64,000 bases of DNA from assembly GCF_900095745.1 (NCBI RefSeq), contig NZ_FMIR01000017.1, positions 248,001-312,000 on the forward strand. The letters run 5' to 3'. The stretch comes from Microbacterium oxydans. GTDB lineage: Bacteria; Actinomycetota; Actinomycetes; Actinomycetales; Microbacteriaceae. Positions 27,004 to 37,099 of the stretch are shown piece by piece. Numbering within the stretch: the first letter of the stretch is position 1; every line of letters starts with the position of its first letter. Both the position numbers and the translations under genes were made by a program. The notes beneath the pieces are model-generated. The model made no database searches and was not told the origin of the DNA. It saw nothing but the letters and a program-made list of their open reading frames with translations.

Positions 27004-27738
27004 CTAGACCGCGTAGTCGGCGTTGTAGCGGTCGAGCACTTCGGCGATCGGCGCATCGAGCGCCAGCGCGCCCTTGTCGAGGTAGAGCCCGCGAGTGCAG
27101 AACCGTCGGAGGTCGCGTTCGTTGTGACTGACGAAGAACAGGGTTCGCCCCTCGGCGAGCAGTTCGTCGATGCGCTTGTAGCACTTGTCACGGAAAGCCT
27201 TGTCGCCGACGGCGAGCACCTCGTCGACCAGCAGGATCGGCTCATCGAGCTGGGACACGACGGCGAATGCCAGCCGGACCTTCATCCCGTTCGAGAGGTG
27301 CTTGTAGGGCGTGTCCTCGAACCCGGCGAGCTCGGCGAACTCGATGATGCCGTCGTAACGGCGCGAGACCTCCTCGCGTGACATCCCGTGCAGACCGGAG
27401 GTCAAGCGCACGTTCTCCCGCACCGTGAGGTCTCCCACGAAGCCACCGGTGATCTCGATCAGGGGGGCGACGCCCCCGTTCACCGTGACCGTCCCCTCGT
27501 CGGGGAGGAGAACCTTGGCGACCAGGCGGAGAAGCGTGGACTTGCCCTGCCCGTTGCGCCCGACGACCCCGATCGACTCCCCCGGCTGCACCGAGAACGA
27601 CACGTTGCGCAGCGCCCAGAACTCGCCGGGACGAGAGCGCCGCGAGGCTCCAGCGAAGAGATCCTTGAAGCTCCGGCTGCCCCGCCTGTTCCGACGGAAA
27701 TGAACGCCCAGATTCTGCACTTCGATCGCCGCGGACAT
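27004..27738 (-). CDS. ABC-2 polysaccharide exporter ATP-binding protein (Wzt/TagH/RfbE type)
   Basis: 244 residues. Walker A GRNGQGKST, the signature region LSNGMKVRLAFAVV (degenerate LSxGM typical of polysaccharide exporters) and Walker B ILLVDEVLAVGD are present, with an N-terminal HFRRNRRGSRSFKDLF segment. There is no C-terminal carbohydrate-binding domain, as in the mycobacterial galactan exporter subunit. ATG 27738 shares one base with the permease stop (TGATG). With the permease it most likely moves lipid-linked galactan across the membrane. Confidence 0.9.
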   Translation of the reverse strand: MSAAIEVQNLGVHFRRNRRGSRSFKDLFAGASRRSRPGEFWALRNVSFSVQPGESIGVVGRNGQGKSTLLRLVAKVLLPDEGTVTVNGGVAPLIEITGGFVGDLTVRENVRLTSGLHGMSREEVSRRYDGIIEFAELAGFEDTPYKHLSNGMKVRLAFAVVSQLDEPILLVDEVLAVGDKAFRDKCYKRIDELLAEGRTLFFVSHNERDLRRFCTRGLYLDKGALALDAPIAEVLDRYNADYAV

Positions 27739-28556
27739 CACAGCTCCTTCAGCACGGGTCGTTCGAGGCTCCGGAAGGTCCAGATGCCGAGCGCGAGGAT
27801 CAGAAGAGTCATCAGGACGCTGATCGTCAGCGTGAACAGGTTCCACTGGTCGGGGAAGAAGGGCATCCGGTAGAGCATGAAGATGCCCGCGAGCGGGTTG
27901 AATGCGCCGAGGGTCTGGAAGATGCCGGGAAGATCGGTCACGTTGTAGATGATCGGTGTCGCGTAGAACATCGCGCGCAGGATCAGCGCGGTCGTGCGCT
28001 CGAGATCGACGAAGAGCACGCAGAGCGGCGCCACCAGGAGCCCCAGTCCGATCAGGAGGATCGTCTGCAGCAGCACTGCCACCGGCAACCAGAGGATTCC
28101 CCAGCCGATGTGCACCGTCTGATTCGGATCGAGCTCCACGACCAGGTTCACGACGATGAACAGCACGAGGACCGGCAACGAGAACAGGTACTCGATGCCC
28201 TTGCTGAGCACGATCCGATTCACCCAGATCGAACGCGGGATCGAGGTCGACCTGACGAGTCGGGCATCCTTCTTGAAAGCGCGGGTGAAGTCCGACACGG
28301 AGGCGTTGAACCACACCCACGGAAGCAGCGCACTGATCAGGAAGATGATGTACGGCTCTTCACCGACGTCGCGCTGGAAGATCTGCGTGAAGACGAACCA
28401 GTAGATCGCACTCATCACGAGTGGATCCAGCACGGACCAGAGGTAGCCGAGGAAGCTCGTCGAGTAGCGGACCTTCAGGTCGCGGGCCGACAGCAGCCAC
28501 AGCGAATGCAGATAGCGCCGGGGCGTCCCGGGCGCCCCGACAGCAGCGTGACTCAC
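27738..28556 (-). CDS. ABC-2 polysaccharide exporter permease (Wzm/TagG/RfbD type)
   Basis: 272 residues with six membrane segments and the ABC-2 features RDLKVRYSTSFLGYLWSVLDPLV near the N-terminus and FNPLAGIFMLYR near the end. Starts at GTG 28556 with TAGACT 7 bases upstream; the first three bases of that box are the stop codon of glf. Its partner ATPase follows immediately. Together with glf and the GlfT-like genes this reproduces the gene set of mycobacterial galactan export. Confidence 0.9.
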   Translation of the reverse strand: MSHAAVGAPGTPRRYLHSLWLLSARDLKVRYSTSFLGYLWSVLDPLVMSAIYWFVFTQIFQRDVGEEPYIIFLISALLPWVWFNASVSDFTRAFKKDARLVRSTSIPRSIWVNRIVLSKGIEYLFSLPVLVLFIVVNLVVELDPNQTVHIGWGILWLPVAVLLQTILLIGLGLLVAPLCVLFVDLERTTALILRAMFYATPIIYNVTDLPGIFQTLGAFNPLAGIFMLYRMPFFPDQWNLFTLTISVLMTLLILALGIWTFRSLERPVLKEL

Positions 28557-28566
28557 GATGTCGAGT

Positions 28567-30185
<1,619 letters not shown>

Positions 30186-30193
<8 letters not shown>

Positions 30194-31151
30194 GAATGCG
30201 GTCATCGCGGCCGTCGTCCCCGCGTACAAAGAAGAGAAGATGATCGCGAAGGTCATCCAGACGATGCCGGACTACGTCGATCACATCGTGATCGTCGACG
30301 ACTGCAGCCCCGACGGGACCAGCGACGTCGTCCGCGGCATCGAAGATCCCCGTGTGACGCTGATCCGCCACGAGGAGAACCAGGGCGTCGGCGGCGCGAT
30401 CATCACCGCGCATCGGACCGCGATGGACCTCGGCGCGGACGTCAACGTCGTGATGGCAGGCGATGCGCAGATGGACCCCGACTACCTGCCCACGCTGCTG
30501 GACAAGGTCACGGACGGGGGCTTCGGGTTCGCCAAGGCCAACCGCTTCTACTCCCCCGAATCGTTCCGTGGCATGCCGGGGTACCGGGTGTTCGGCAACG
30601 TCGTGCTCTCCTTCTTCACGAAGCTGGCGTCCGGCTACTGGAACCTCTTCGATCCGCAGAACGGATACACGGCGATCCGCACCGAGGCCCTCGCACGGGT
30701 GCCGCTCGAGCGCGTTGCGAAGCGCTACAGCTTCGAGAACGATCTGCTCATCCACCTGAACATCCTCCAGGTGCCGGCGACCGACGTGCCCATTCCCGCG
30801 GTCTACGGCGACGAGGTTTCCAGCATCCGCCTGAGCAAGGTCGTCCCCGAGCTTCTGCACCGGCTGACGGTCGGCTACTGGTCGCGGATCTGGTACCGCT
30901 ACGTGCTGTGGTCCTTCTCTCCGATCGCGCTTCTGCTGTTCATGGGCCTGTTGCTGTTCATCGTCGGGCTCGGCATCGCGGTCTGGGTGATGTTCCAGAT
31001 CGCGAGCTCCGTGGTGGCGACCGCCGCCACCGTCATGCTCGCGGCGCTCCCGCTCATGATCGGGACGCAGATGCTGATCAGCGCGCTGCAGCTCGACATC
31101 CAGGCGACGCCCTCGACGCCGACGTACTCGCCGTTCGACGCCAGAGAATGA
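30186..31151 (+). CDS. GT2 polyprenyl-phosphate glycosyltransferase with C-terminal membrane helices
   Basis: 321 residues. The GT2 core shows VVPAYKEEKMIAKVI, IVDDCSPDG, and the metal site MAGDAQMDP, then FDPQNGYTAIRTEALARVP; two membrane helices occupy about residues 240-300. This is the DPM1/GtrB-like architecture that transfers a sugar to a polyprenyl phosphate. Coupled to GtrA by an 8-base overlap, it likely supplies a lipid-linked sugar for extracytoplasmic decoration of the galactan. Donor sugar unknown. GGAG lies 5 bases before the ATG. Confidence 0.9.
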
Positions 31152-31189
31152 AAGAGCGGGCGGCCGACAGATGTCGGCCGCCCGCTCTT
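31152..31189. terminator. Bidirectional intrinsic terminator
   Basis: A perfect 18-base inverted repeat (AAGAGCGGGCGGCCGACA and its complement) with a two-base centre, placed between the convergent GT2 and nucleotide-sugar dehydrogenase genes. It begins 1 base after the GT2 stop and ends 11 bases before the other stop. Short T and A runs at the ends allow it to work for both. Confidence 0.8.
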
Positions 31190-31199
31190 CCTCGCAGCG

Positions 31200-32495
31200 C
31201 TAGGCCGCCGTACCGACCACGATGCGGGGCGTGCCCGTCCATCGCTCGGCGTCGGTAGCGGCGCGTCCATCGACGAGCAGCTTGACTCCGGGCAGCTGGG
31301 CGGGAGCGAGCTCGCGGTAGTCGGCGTGGTCGGTCTGCAGGATCGCGAGGTCGACCTCGTCGCCGATCTCGTAGGGCTCGAAGCCGAGACCGCGCAGTTC
31401 CTCGTCAGTGTAGAGCGGATCGTGCACCCGCACCTCGGCACCACGATCGCGCAGCGCCTTCACCGTGGGGAAGACTCCCGAGAAGGCCGTCTCCTTGACG
31501 CCTCCGCGGTAGGCGGCACCCAAGACGACCGCGCGCTGCCCGGAGAGGGAGCCGAGGATGCCCTCTGCCTGCGCCACCAGACGCTCCGGCATCGACGCGT
31601 TGAGCTGGCGGGCGACCCGCACGATGTCCGCGTCGGGGTCGGTCGCCAGGTAGAGCCGCGGGTAGACGGGGATGCAGTGTCCGCCGACGGCGATGCCAGG
31701 CCGGTGGATGTGGCTGTAGGGCTGAGAGTTGCAGGCTTCGATGACCTTGTAGACGTCGATGCCGTGCGATGCCGCGAAGAGGCCGAACTGATTGGCGAGA
31801 CCGATGTTCACGTCACGGTAGGTGGTCTCGGCGAGCTTCGCCATCTCGGAGGCCTCGGTGCTCCCGAGATCCCAGACACCGTTGGGGCGGGGCAGGTCGG
31901 TGCGCTCGTCGAACTGGAGGACGGCCTCGTAGAACTCGCGCGCACGGCGGTTCCCCTCGGCGGAGAGCGCGCCGATGAGCTTCGGGTACTTGCGGAGGTC
32001 TTCGAAGACGCGCCCGGTGAGCACGCGCTCCGGCGAATAGGCGAGGAAGAAGTCCTCGCCCTCCGTGAGGCCCGATCCCTCTTCCAGCATCGGCTTCCAG
32101 CGGCTGCGCGTCGTCCCCACGGGCAGGGTGGTCTCGTAGGACACGAGGGTTCCCGGCGTCAGGTGCTCGGCGAGCGACGCGGTGGCAGCGTCCATGTACT
32201 TGAAGTCCGGTTCCCAGGTCTCGTCGTTCACGAAGACCGGCGCCACCAGCACGACGGCATCCGCGCCGGGAATCGCCTCGGCGTAGTCGGTCGTCGCACG
32301 CAGACGACCGGCGGGGATGAGCTCGGCGAGTCGCTCCTGGAGGTGCGCCTCGCCGGGGAAGGGCTCGCGCCCGGCGTTGATGGTGTCGACAGCCTTCTGG
32401 TTGACGTCGACTCCGATGACGTCATGGCCGGATGAGGCGAACTGGACGGCGAGGGGGAGCCCGATCTTTCCGAGGGCCACGACGGCGATACGCAT
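31200..32495 (-). CDS. Nucleotide-sugar 6-dehydrogenase (UDP-HexNAc type, WbpA/WecC-like)
   Basis: 431 residues. An N-terminal NAD fold (GKIGLPLAVQF, GVDVN at residues 28-32), the middle SPERVLTGRVFEDL and GSTEASEMAKLAETTYRDVN, and the catalytic GGHCIPVYP with Cys274 define the UDP-glucose/GDP-mannose dehydrogenase family. Within it the EASEMAK and GIAVGGHCIP motifs favour N-acetylhexosamine substrates. Given the WbpB/E/D/I-like genes elsewhere in this locus, oxidation of UDP-GlcNAc to UDP-GlcNAcA is the likeliest activity; UDP-ManNAc is an alternative. ATG 32495 is 7 bases after a TAGACT box. Confidence 0.9.
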   Translation of the reverse strand: MRIAVVALGKIGLPLAVQFASSGHDVIGVDVNQKAVDTINAGREPFPGEAHLQERLAELIPAGRLRATTDYAEAIPGADAVVLVAPVFVNDETWEPDFKYMDAATASLAEHLTPGTLVSYETTLPVGTTRSRWKPMLEEGSGLTEGEDFFLAYSPERVLTGRVFEDLRKYPKLIGALSAEGNRRAREFYEAVLQFDERTDLPRPNGVWDLGSTEASEMAKLAETTYRDVNIGLANQFGLFAASHGIDVYKVIEACNSQPYSHIHRPGIAVGGHCIPVYPRLYLATDPDADIVRVARQLNASMPERLVAQAEGILGSLSGQRAVVLGAAYRGGVKETAFSGVFPTVKALRDRGAEVRVHDPLYTDEELRGLGFEPYEIGDEVDLAILQTDHADYRELAPAQLPGVKLLVDGRAATDAERWTGTPRIVVGTAA

Positions 32496-32502
32496 GGGGT
32501 CC

Positions 32503-32508
32503 AGTCTA
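32503..32508 (-). promoter_or_regulatory. -10-like box of the nucleotide-sugar dehydrogenase gene, leaderless spacing
   Basis: TAGACT on the minus strand, 7 bases before ATG 32495. Confidence 0.55.
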
Positions 32509-32555
32509 CGGGCCCGTGGGTGCCCCAGAGCTCCCCCGCCGCCGTGTGACCGCGG

Positions 32556-33629
32556 TCAGAAGATGCGCCCGATCACCGGCACGAGACGCAACGGCACGAC
32601 CAGTGCGAACGACAGCACCACCACGATGAGCCAGACCAGAACGGCCGACACGACGGACGTGGTCGCCGCGTCGGCGAACCAGGGCACCGACCGCACGGCG
32701 ATCAGGAGCGCGAAATGCACGAGGTAGACCCCGAAGGTCGCTTCCGACAGCGTCCGGATGACCCGCCCCGCACCGGTGCCGACGTCCCCGGAGAAGAGAC
32801 TGTTGACGAAGACGAAGAGAGTGAGGGCGATCACGACCGTGACGGGGCCGAGATAGCTCTGCGGAAGCAGCGCTGCGAGCAGCGACGCGGGATCGACGGA
32901 ACCCGCCTGAAGGATCGTCCACGCGATGGCCGCCGCCGCGATCGCGCCGCACGCCCACATGCGCGCACCGGTCAGTCGGAGATCACGCAACGCGTAGCCC
33001 GCGACGAAGTAGCCGACGTAGGGCAGCCACTGCGTGAGCGCGCTCAGGATGATGGGCGACGGGCTCCCCGCCCACGCCAGCAGCGCTGACGTCGAGTACG
33101 TCGCGACCGTGACCAGGATGAGGACCCCGCCGAGAACGAGCGCGCGCCGACGTCCCCCCTCTCTGAGGAACGGGGCGAGAACCGGTGCGATGGCGTAGAG
33201 ACCGACGATGAGCCAGAGGAAGTAGAGGTGAGTGTACGGCTGCCCGCGCAGGACGAGCGCGAGCATCGTCGCCGCGCTCTCGTCGAGCCCGCTCATCCAC
33301 TGCCGCACGACGATCAGATAGAAGACCTGCCAGAAGATGAAGGCCGGCGCGAGCCGCATCAGACGCTGACGATAGAACGCGGCGGGGCCGGCGGCATGCG
33401 GCCGCGGGTCGAGCAGGAGGGCGCCGCTGATCATGACGAAGACCGGGACCGCCCAGATGAATCCGGCGTTCAGCGCGACCGCCACCCACCAGGAGCGGGA
33501 TCCCTCCAGCTCAGGAGAGGAGCGCAGCGCTCCGAACGTGTGGATGCTCACCACGCCGATGATCGCCACGATGCGGAGGATGTCGAGTCCCCAGCGTCGG
33601 TGAGTGAGGGTACCTGGAAGCGATGTCAC
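32556..33629 (-). CDS. Membrane O-acyltransferase (acyltransferase-3 family)
   Basis: 357 residues with about ten membrane helices. The N-terminal GLDILRIVAIIGVVSIHTFG carries the Arg and the His typical of the acyltransferase-3/OafA group, although the His lies further along in the first helix region. Such proteins acetylate surface sugars using a cytoplasmic acyl donor, so this one probably modifies the glycan made by this locus. GTG 33629 is 6 bases after TAGCGT. It lies upstream of the dehydrogenase on the same strand with a 60-base gap. Confidence 0.88.
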   Translation of the reverse strand: MTSLPGTLTHRRWGLDILRIVAIIGVVSIHTFGALRSSPELEGSRSWWVAVALNAGFIWAVPVFVMISGALLLDPRPHAAGPAAFYRQRLMRLAPAFIFWQVFYLIVVRQWMSGLDESAATMLALVLRGQPYTHLYFLWLIVGLYAIAPVLAPFLREGGRRRALVLGGVLILVTVATYSTSALLAWAGSPSPIILSALTQWLPYVGYFVAGYALRDLRLTGARMWACGAIAAAAIAWTILQAGSVDPASLLAALLPQSYLGPVTVVIALTLFVFVNSLFSGDVGTGAGRVIRTLSEATFGVYLVHFALLIAVRSVPWFADAATTSVVSAVLVWLIVVVLSFALVVPLRLVPVIGRIF

Positions 33630-33635
33630 CCCCGT

Positions 33636-33641
33636 ACGCTA
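33636..33641 (-). promoter_or_regulatory. -10-like box of the acyltransferase gene, leaderless spacing
   Basis: TAGCGT on the minus strand, 6 bases before GTG 33629. Confidence 0.5.
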
Positions 33642-33698
33642 TCCCGTCCACGACCCGCGCATCGAAACCGCCGAGCCGCCACCGCGAAACCTCCGTGC

Positions 33699-33704
33699 TA
33701 GCGT
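33699..33704 (+). promoter_or_regulatory. -10-like box of the 33714 membrane-protein gene
   Basis: TAGCGT, 9 bases before ATG 33714, implying a leader of about two bases. It faces the divergent acyltransferase box 58 bases away. Confidence 0.45.
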
Positions 33705-33713
33705 GATATCGCC

Positions 33714-34988
33714 ATGGCACACTCTCCCGCGCGCACCTGGTTTCTGCGCCACCGCAGCACGCTCCTCCTGTGGACGATCCTCGCATCGACGTTCCTCCTC
33801 ACGTACGCCACGTATGTGAGGTGGTACCGGATGTTCTATCCGGACTCGCGCTACTACCTCGCCATGGCCTATCTCTTCCTCGGCAACGATCCCGAGACGG
33901 CCCGGCAGCTCACCGTGGACTACGCGGGCCCGCGCAACATCGACGTCCCCCCGGTGGAGGATCTCTTCGGATGGGGCCTGGTGCAGCCGCGCGTGGTCCT
34001 TCCGACACTCAGCGCCCCGTTCATCGCGCTCTTCGGTCCAGCCGGCCTCGCCGTCATCCCCCTGCTGGCGACGGCAGCGCTCATGGTCATCGCGGTGATC
34101 ATGCTCCGTCGTCGCTTCGGCACGCTCGTCGCGCTCCTCATCGGCCTCCTCCTGAACACGTCGATGTTCCTCGTCTCCATCGGAACCGGGATGCTCACCG
34201 AGGGCCTCTCGGCGCTGTTCACGGCCGTCGCACTGCTGCTCGCGTGGCGTTGGCTGGAAAAGCCCCGCCCCTGGATGCTGATAGCGATCGGCGCGGTCAC
34301 GGTGCTCTCGGCCTTCACGCGCCAGGCGACCCTCATCATGGCCGGCGCTTTCATCGCGGCCTGGGTCATCGGCTCACTGATCGAGCGTCGCAACAGCCGC
34401 ATGATGCTCCCCGCGATCATCGTGGGCGCGGCGACGATCGGCTGCCAGGTCCTGCAATCGCTCATCTTCCCGTCGTTCTCGCAGCTGGACCAGTTCCTCA
34501 TGCAGGCCGGGGCGAGTTCGCTCGGCGAAGCCCTCCTCAACGTTCCGCGCATGGCGTTCGACATCGTCAGAGCCGATGTCGTGACGATGCTGCGAGGCGA
34601 CCGTTCACTGCTCGTGCTGATCTGCCTCGCGGTCGCCGGGATGATCATCTTCTGGCGGCGCGTGGAGTCGCATCTGCTGCTCGGTGCCATCGCCGCCACG
34701 GCGATCTACAACATCACGAACGGCACGCCCACGCAGTTCCGGTACGCGACTCCCGGACTGATCTTCTGGCTTCTCGCCGCCGGGATGCTCGTCAGCGCGA
34801 CCGTGACCTGGGTGCAGCGGTCACGGACCAATCCGACCGGCCTTCCGGGCGCGCGCGATGACTCCGATCCCGTGGCACGCGAGTCGGAGGCGTCGGCCGA
34901 GCCGGAAAACGTGTCCCAGCCGGACGACGGGCCTCAGCCGGCGGACAGCACCTCGACGACGCGCCGCGCCGCGGAGCCGTCTCCGTAG
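33714..34988 (+). CDS. GT-C-like multi-pass membrane protein
   Basis: 424 residues: about nine membrane helices, an early extracytoplasmic loop beginning FYPDSRYYLAMAY with an Asp where GT-C glycosyltransferases have their catalytic acid, and a disordered acidic tail of about 55 residues. Size and topology fit a polyprenyl-phosphate-sugar-dependent transferase that adds sugars outside the membrane, but no diagnostic motif proves it. The 3' end runs 55 bases into the 3' end of the epimerase gene on the opposite strand; only the low-complexity tail is affected. Confidence 0.8.
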   Translation: MAHSPARTWFLRHRSTLLLWTILASTFLLTYATYVRWYRMFYPDSRYYLAMAYLFLGNDPETARQLTVDYAGPRNIDVPPVEDLFGWGLVQPRVVLPTLSAPFIALFGPAGLAVIPLLATAALMVIAVIMLRRRFGTLVALLIGLLLNTSMFLVSIGTGMLTEGLSALFTAVALLLAWRWLEKPRPWMLIAIGAVTVLSAFTRQATLIMAGAFIAAWVIGSLIERRNSRMMLPAIIVGAATIGCQVLQSLIFPSFSQLDQFLMQAGASSLGEALLNVPRMAFDIVRADVVTMLRGDRSLLVLICLAVAGMIIFWRRVESHLLLGAIAATAIYNITNGTPTQFRYATPGLIFWLLAAGMLVSATVTWVQRSRTNPTGLPGARDDSDPVARESEASAEPENVSQPDDGPQPADSTSTTRRAAEPSP

Positions 34989-35995
34989 GGAGCCTCGTCG
35001 GTCGGCGACGGGGCAGGACGTGCGACGGTCTCGGCCAGGACCGACGGGTCTGAGACCAGGGCGTTCCAGCCGAGCTGCACGGTTTCGACCCACTCGGTCT
35101 CGGTGCGCACCGTCGTGCACGGCACCCGCAGCAGGAAGGCTTCCTTCTGCAGCCCGCCCGAATCGGTGACGACGTGTCCGCTGCTGAGCACCGCGGCGAT
35201 GAGATCCCGGTATGCGAGGGGTCGGTGCACGCGCAGGTTGCCCTGCTCGAGATCGATGTCGGCTTCCGCCGCCTTGGCGACCAGCCGCGGGTGGGCGAGC
35301 AGGACGGTCGGAGTGGCCAGCGCGCCCAGCGCCTCGATGATCTGCGCGAGGCGTACCGGGTCGTCGGTGTTCTCGGCGCGGTGGATGGTCGCGACCTGGA
35401 ACTCGCCGGGAGTGAGCCCCAGCTCGTCGATGAGCACGGAGGGCTCGCCCGAGAGCTCGTCCCTGGTCGAGTAGAGGACGTCCGTCATCACGTCGCCGAC
35501 GAGGACGGAACGGGCCTCGAGCCCCTCATCGGCGAGGTGCGCCATGGCGACCTCGGTCGGCGCGAGCAGGATGTCGGCCGCGTGATCGGTGAGCACGCGG
35601 TTGTGCTCCTCGGGCATGCGACGGTTGAACGACCGCAGGCCGGCCTCCAGGTGCGCGACGGGAATGTGCATCTTGACGGCGCTCAAGGCGGCCGCCACCG
35701 TCGAGTTCGTGTCGCCGTAGACCAGCACCCAGTCCGGTGCGTGGGCGTCGAAGACGGCATCGAGCTGTCCCAGCATCGCGCCGGTCTGCACACCGTGACT
35801 CCCCGAGCCGACACCGAGGTGCACGTCGGGGCTGGAGATGCCGAGCTCGGAGAAGAAGATGTCCGAGAGCATCGGGTCGTAGTGCTGACCGGTGTGCACG
35901 ATGACGTGTTCCACTCCGGCCTCACGCGCGGCGCGGTCGATGGGGGCGAGCTTGACGAACTGCGGGCGGGCGCCGACGACGCTGAGGATCTTCAC
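34934..35995 (-). CDS. UDP-N-acetylglucosamine-type 2-epimerase, WbpI-like
   Basis: 353 residues. The GARPQFVKLAPID start, VYGDTNST, EAGLRSFNRRMPEEHNR (residues 117-133), HRAENTD, the TDSGGLQKEAF loop and TVRTETEWVE are present. In WecB proteins the second and last motifs differ (a WPEE region, and RDTTERPE in place of TETEWVE); the SFN-x-x-MPEE and TEWVE forms are those of WbpI/WlbD, which epimerise UDP-2,3-diacetamido-glucuronic acid to the manno form. I therefore favour that activity over plain UDP-GlcNAc epimerisation. GTG 35995 is 6 bases after TAGGAT. Confidence 0.88.
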   Translation of the reverse strand: MKILSVVGARPQFVKLAPIDRAAREAGVEHVIVHTGQHYDPMLSDIFFSELGISSPDVHLGVGSGSHGVQTGAMLGQLDAVFDAHAPDWVLVYGDTNSTVAAALSAVKMHIPVAHLEAGLRSFNRRMPEEHNRVLTDHAADILLAPTEVAMAHLADEGLEARSVLVGDVMTDVLYSTRDELSGEPSVLIDELGLTPGEFQVATIHRAENTDDPVRLAQIIEALGALATPTVLLAHPRLVAKAAEADIDLEQGNLRVHRPLAYRDLIAAVLSSGHVVTDSGGLQKEAFLLRVPCTTVRTETEWVETVQLGWNALVSDPSVLAETVARPAPSPTDEAPYGDGSAARRVVEVLSAG

Positions 35996-36001
35996 CCTAC
36001 G

Positions 36002-36007
36002 ATCCTA
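36002..36007 (-). promoter_or_regulatory. -10-like box of the 2-epimerase gene, nested in the upstream stop codon
   Basis: TAGGAT on the minus strand; its TAG (36007-36005) is the stop codon of the upstream glycosyltransferase gene, and 6 bases follow before GTG 35995. Confidence 0.5.
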
Positions 36008-37099
36008 TGCGGCGCGCGCCGCCCGTCGTGCCCGGCGCTGTGCGAGGAGCGAGGCCGAGAGGAAGCGCAGCGGGGCGTCACGGTCGAGCGTGCGGTGCAG
36101 CGAGGGCGTGAGCATCGCGCGGGGCTGCGCATACCGTCGCCGCCGTTCGACGAGCGTGGCGACGTCTTCGACCGGGGCGTTCGCCCGGAGCCGATCGATG
36201 AGCTCGCCGTCGAGGCGCGAGAGCGAGCTCAGCGCCGAGGGCGCCGACCTCAGCAGCGTCTCCAGCGCGGACGCCGCATCGCTCACGGCGGTGGCGTCCA
36301 GCTCACGTCGGCCCAGCGCCCCGAGCACGTGCACGCGGATGAGTTTGCGGGTCACAGCTGCTCGGGCCATCTCACCGAGACCGCCCCACGTGTCCTCGGC
36401 GACGAGCAGCGGCGCGAAGGCGAGCTCGGTCGCGAGAGTTCGAGCGGATTCCGTGACACGGTCGACAGCATCGTCGCCGACGAGGTACGCGTCGCCGTCA
36501 GCCGCGGCGACCACCGTGCGCGCACCGAACCACAACCGGATGCTGGGGGCGATGTCCTCCCCCGTCTCCAGCCCCTCCACGGGGCGTGCGTGTTCACGGA
36601 GGGCGGCGGAGAAGAGTCCCATCGTGCTCGTGCGATAGCTCAGACGGTCACGCACCGGGTCCAAGACGACACGGCCGGGACGGCGCGGTGGCGTGGGGAA
36701 CCCCTCCCCGACCGCGGGGATCAGCATCGCCGGCAGCACAGCGTCCGCTCCTCTTTCCTCGGCACGACGGACCCAGCCGTCCAGGGCGCCAGGACTGAGT
36801 CGATCGTCGGAGTCGATCTTCGTGAACCACGGAGCCCTCACCCGGTCGAGGGCGAAGTTCATCGGTCCGGCCGGCGACGGGATCCCGTCACGGAACCCGA
36901 CGACTTCGACCCTGGCGTCCTCGGCATACGGCCCGAGCGCCGCTCGGATGCGATGCTCCTCGATGTTGTGCGCCACGACGAGAAGACGCACCGGCACGTT
37001 CGTGTGCTCGAGGACGCTCTGTGCGAGTCTGCGCACCGGCCGCGATGCGGAGTGCACCGGAACGAGCACGTCGACCTGTGCGGGCGTGGCCATCGTCAT
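36005..37099 (-). CDS. GT2 glycosyltransferase
   Basis: 364 residues. The N-terminal half is a GT2 fold: VDVLVPVHSASRPVRRL, a mid-domain GPMNFALDRV, and the metal site TKIDSDDRLSPGAL. The C-terminal half is helical and arginine-rich, without membrane spans, so it acts on the cytoplasmic face. ATG 37099 overlaps the upstream glycosyltransferase stop (ATGA). It ends the long minus-strand block that begins at 47361. Donor and acceptor cannot be assigned. Confidence 0.85.
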   Translation of the reverse strand: MTMATPAQVDVLVPVHSASRPVRRLAQSVLEHTNVPVRLLVVAHNIEEHRIRAALGPYAEDARVEVVGFRDGIPSPAGPMNFALDRVRAPWFTKIDSDDRLSPGALDGWVRRAEERGADAVLPAMLIPAVGEGFPTPPRRPGRVVLDPVRDRLSYRTSTMGLFSAALREHARPVEGLETGEDIAPSIRLWFGARTVVAAADGDAYLVGDDAVDRVTESARTLATELAFAPLLVAEDTWGGLGEMARAAVTRKLIRVHVLGALGRRELDATAVSDAASALETLLRSAPSALSSLSRLDGELIDRLRANAPVEDVATLVERRRRYAQPRAMLTPSLHRTLDRDAPLRFLSASLLAQRRARRAARAA

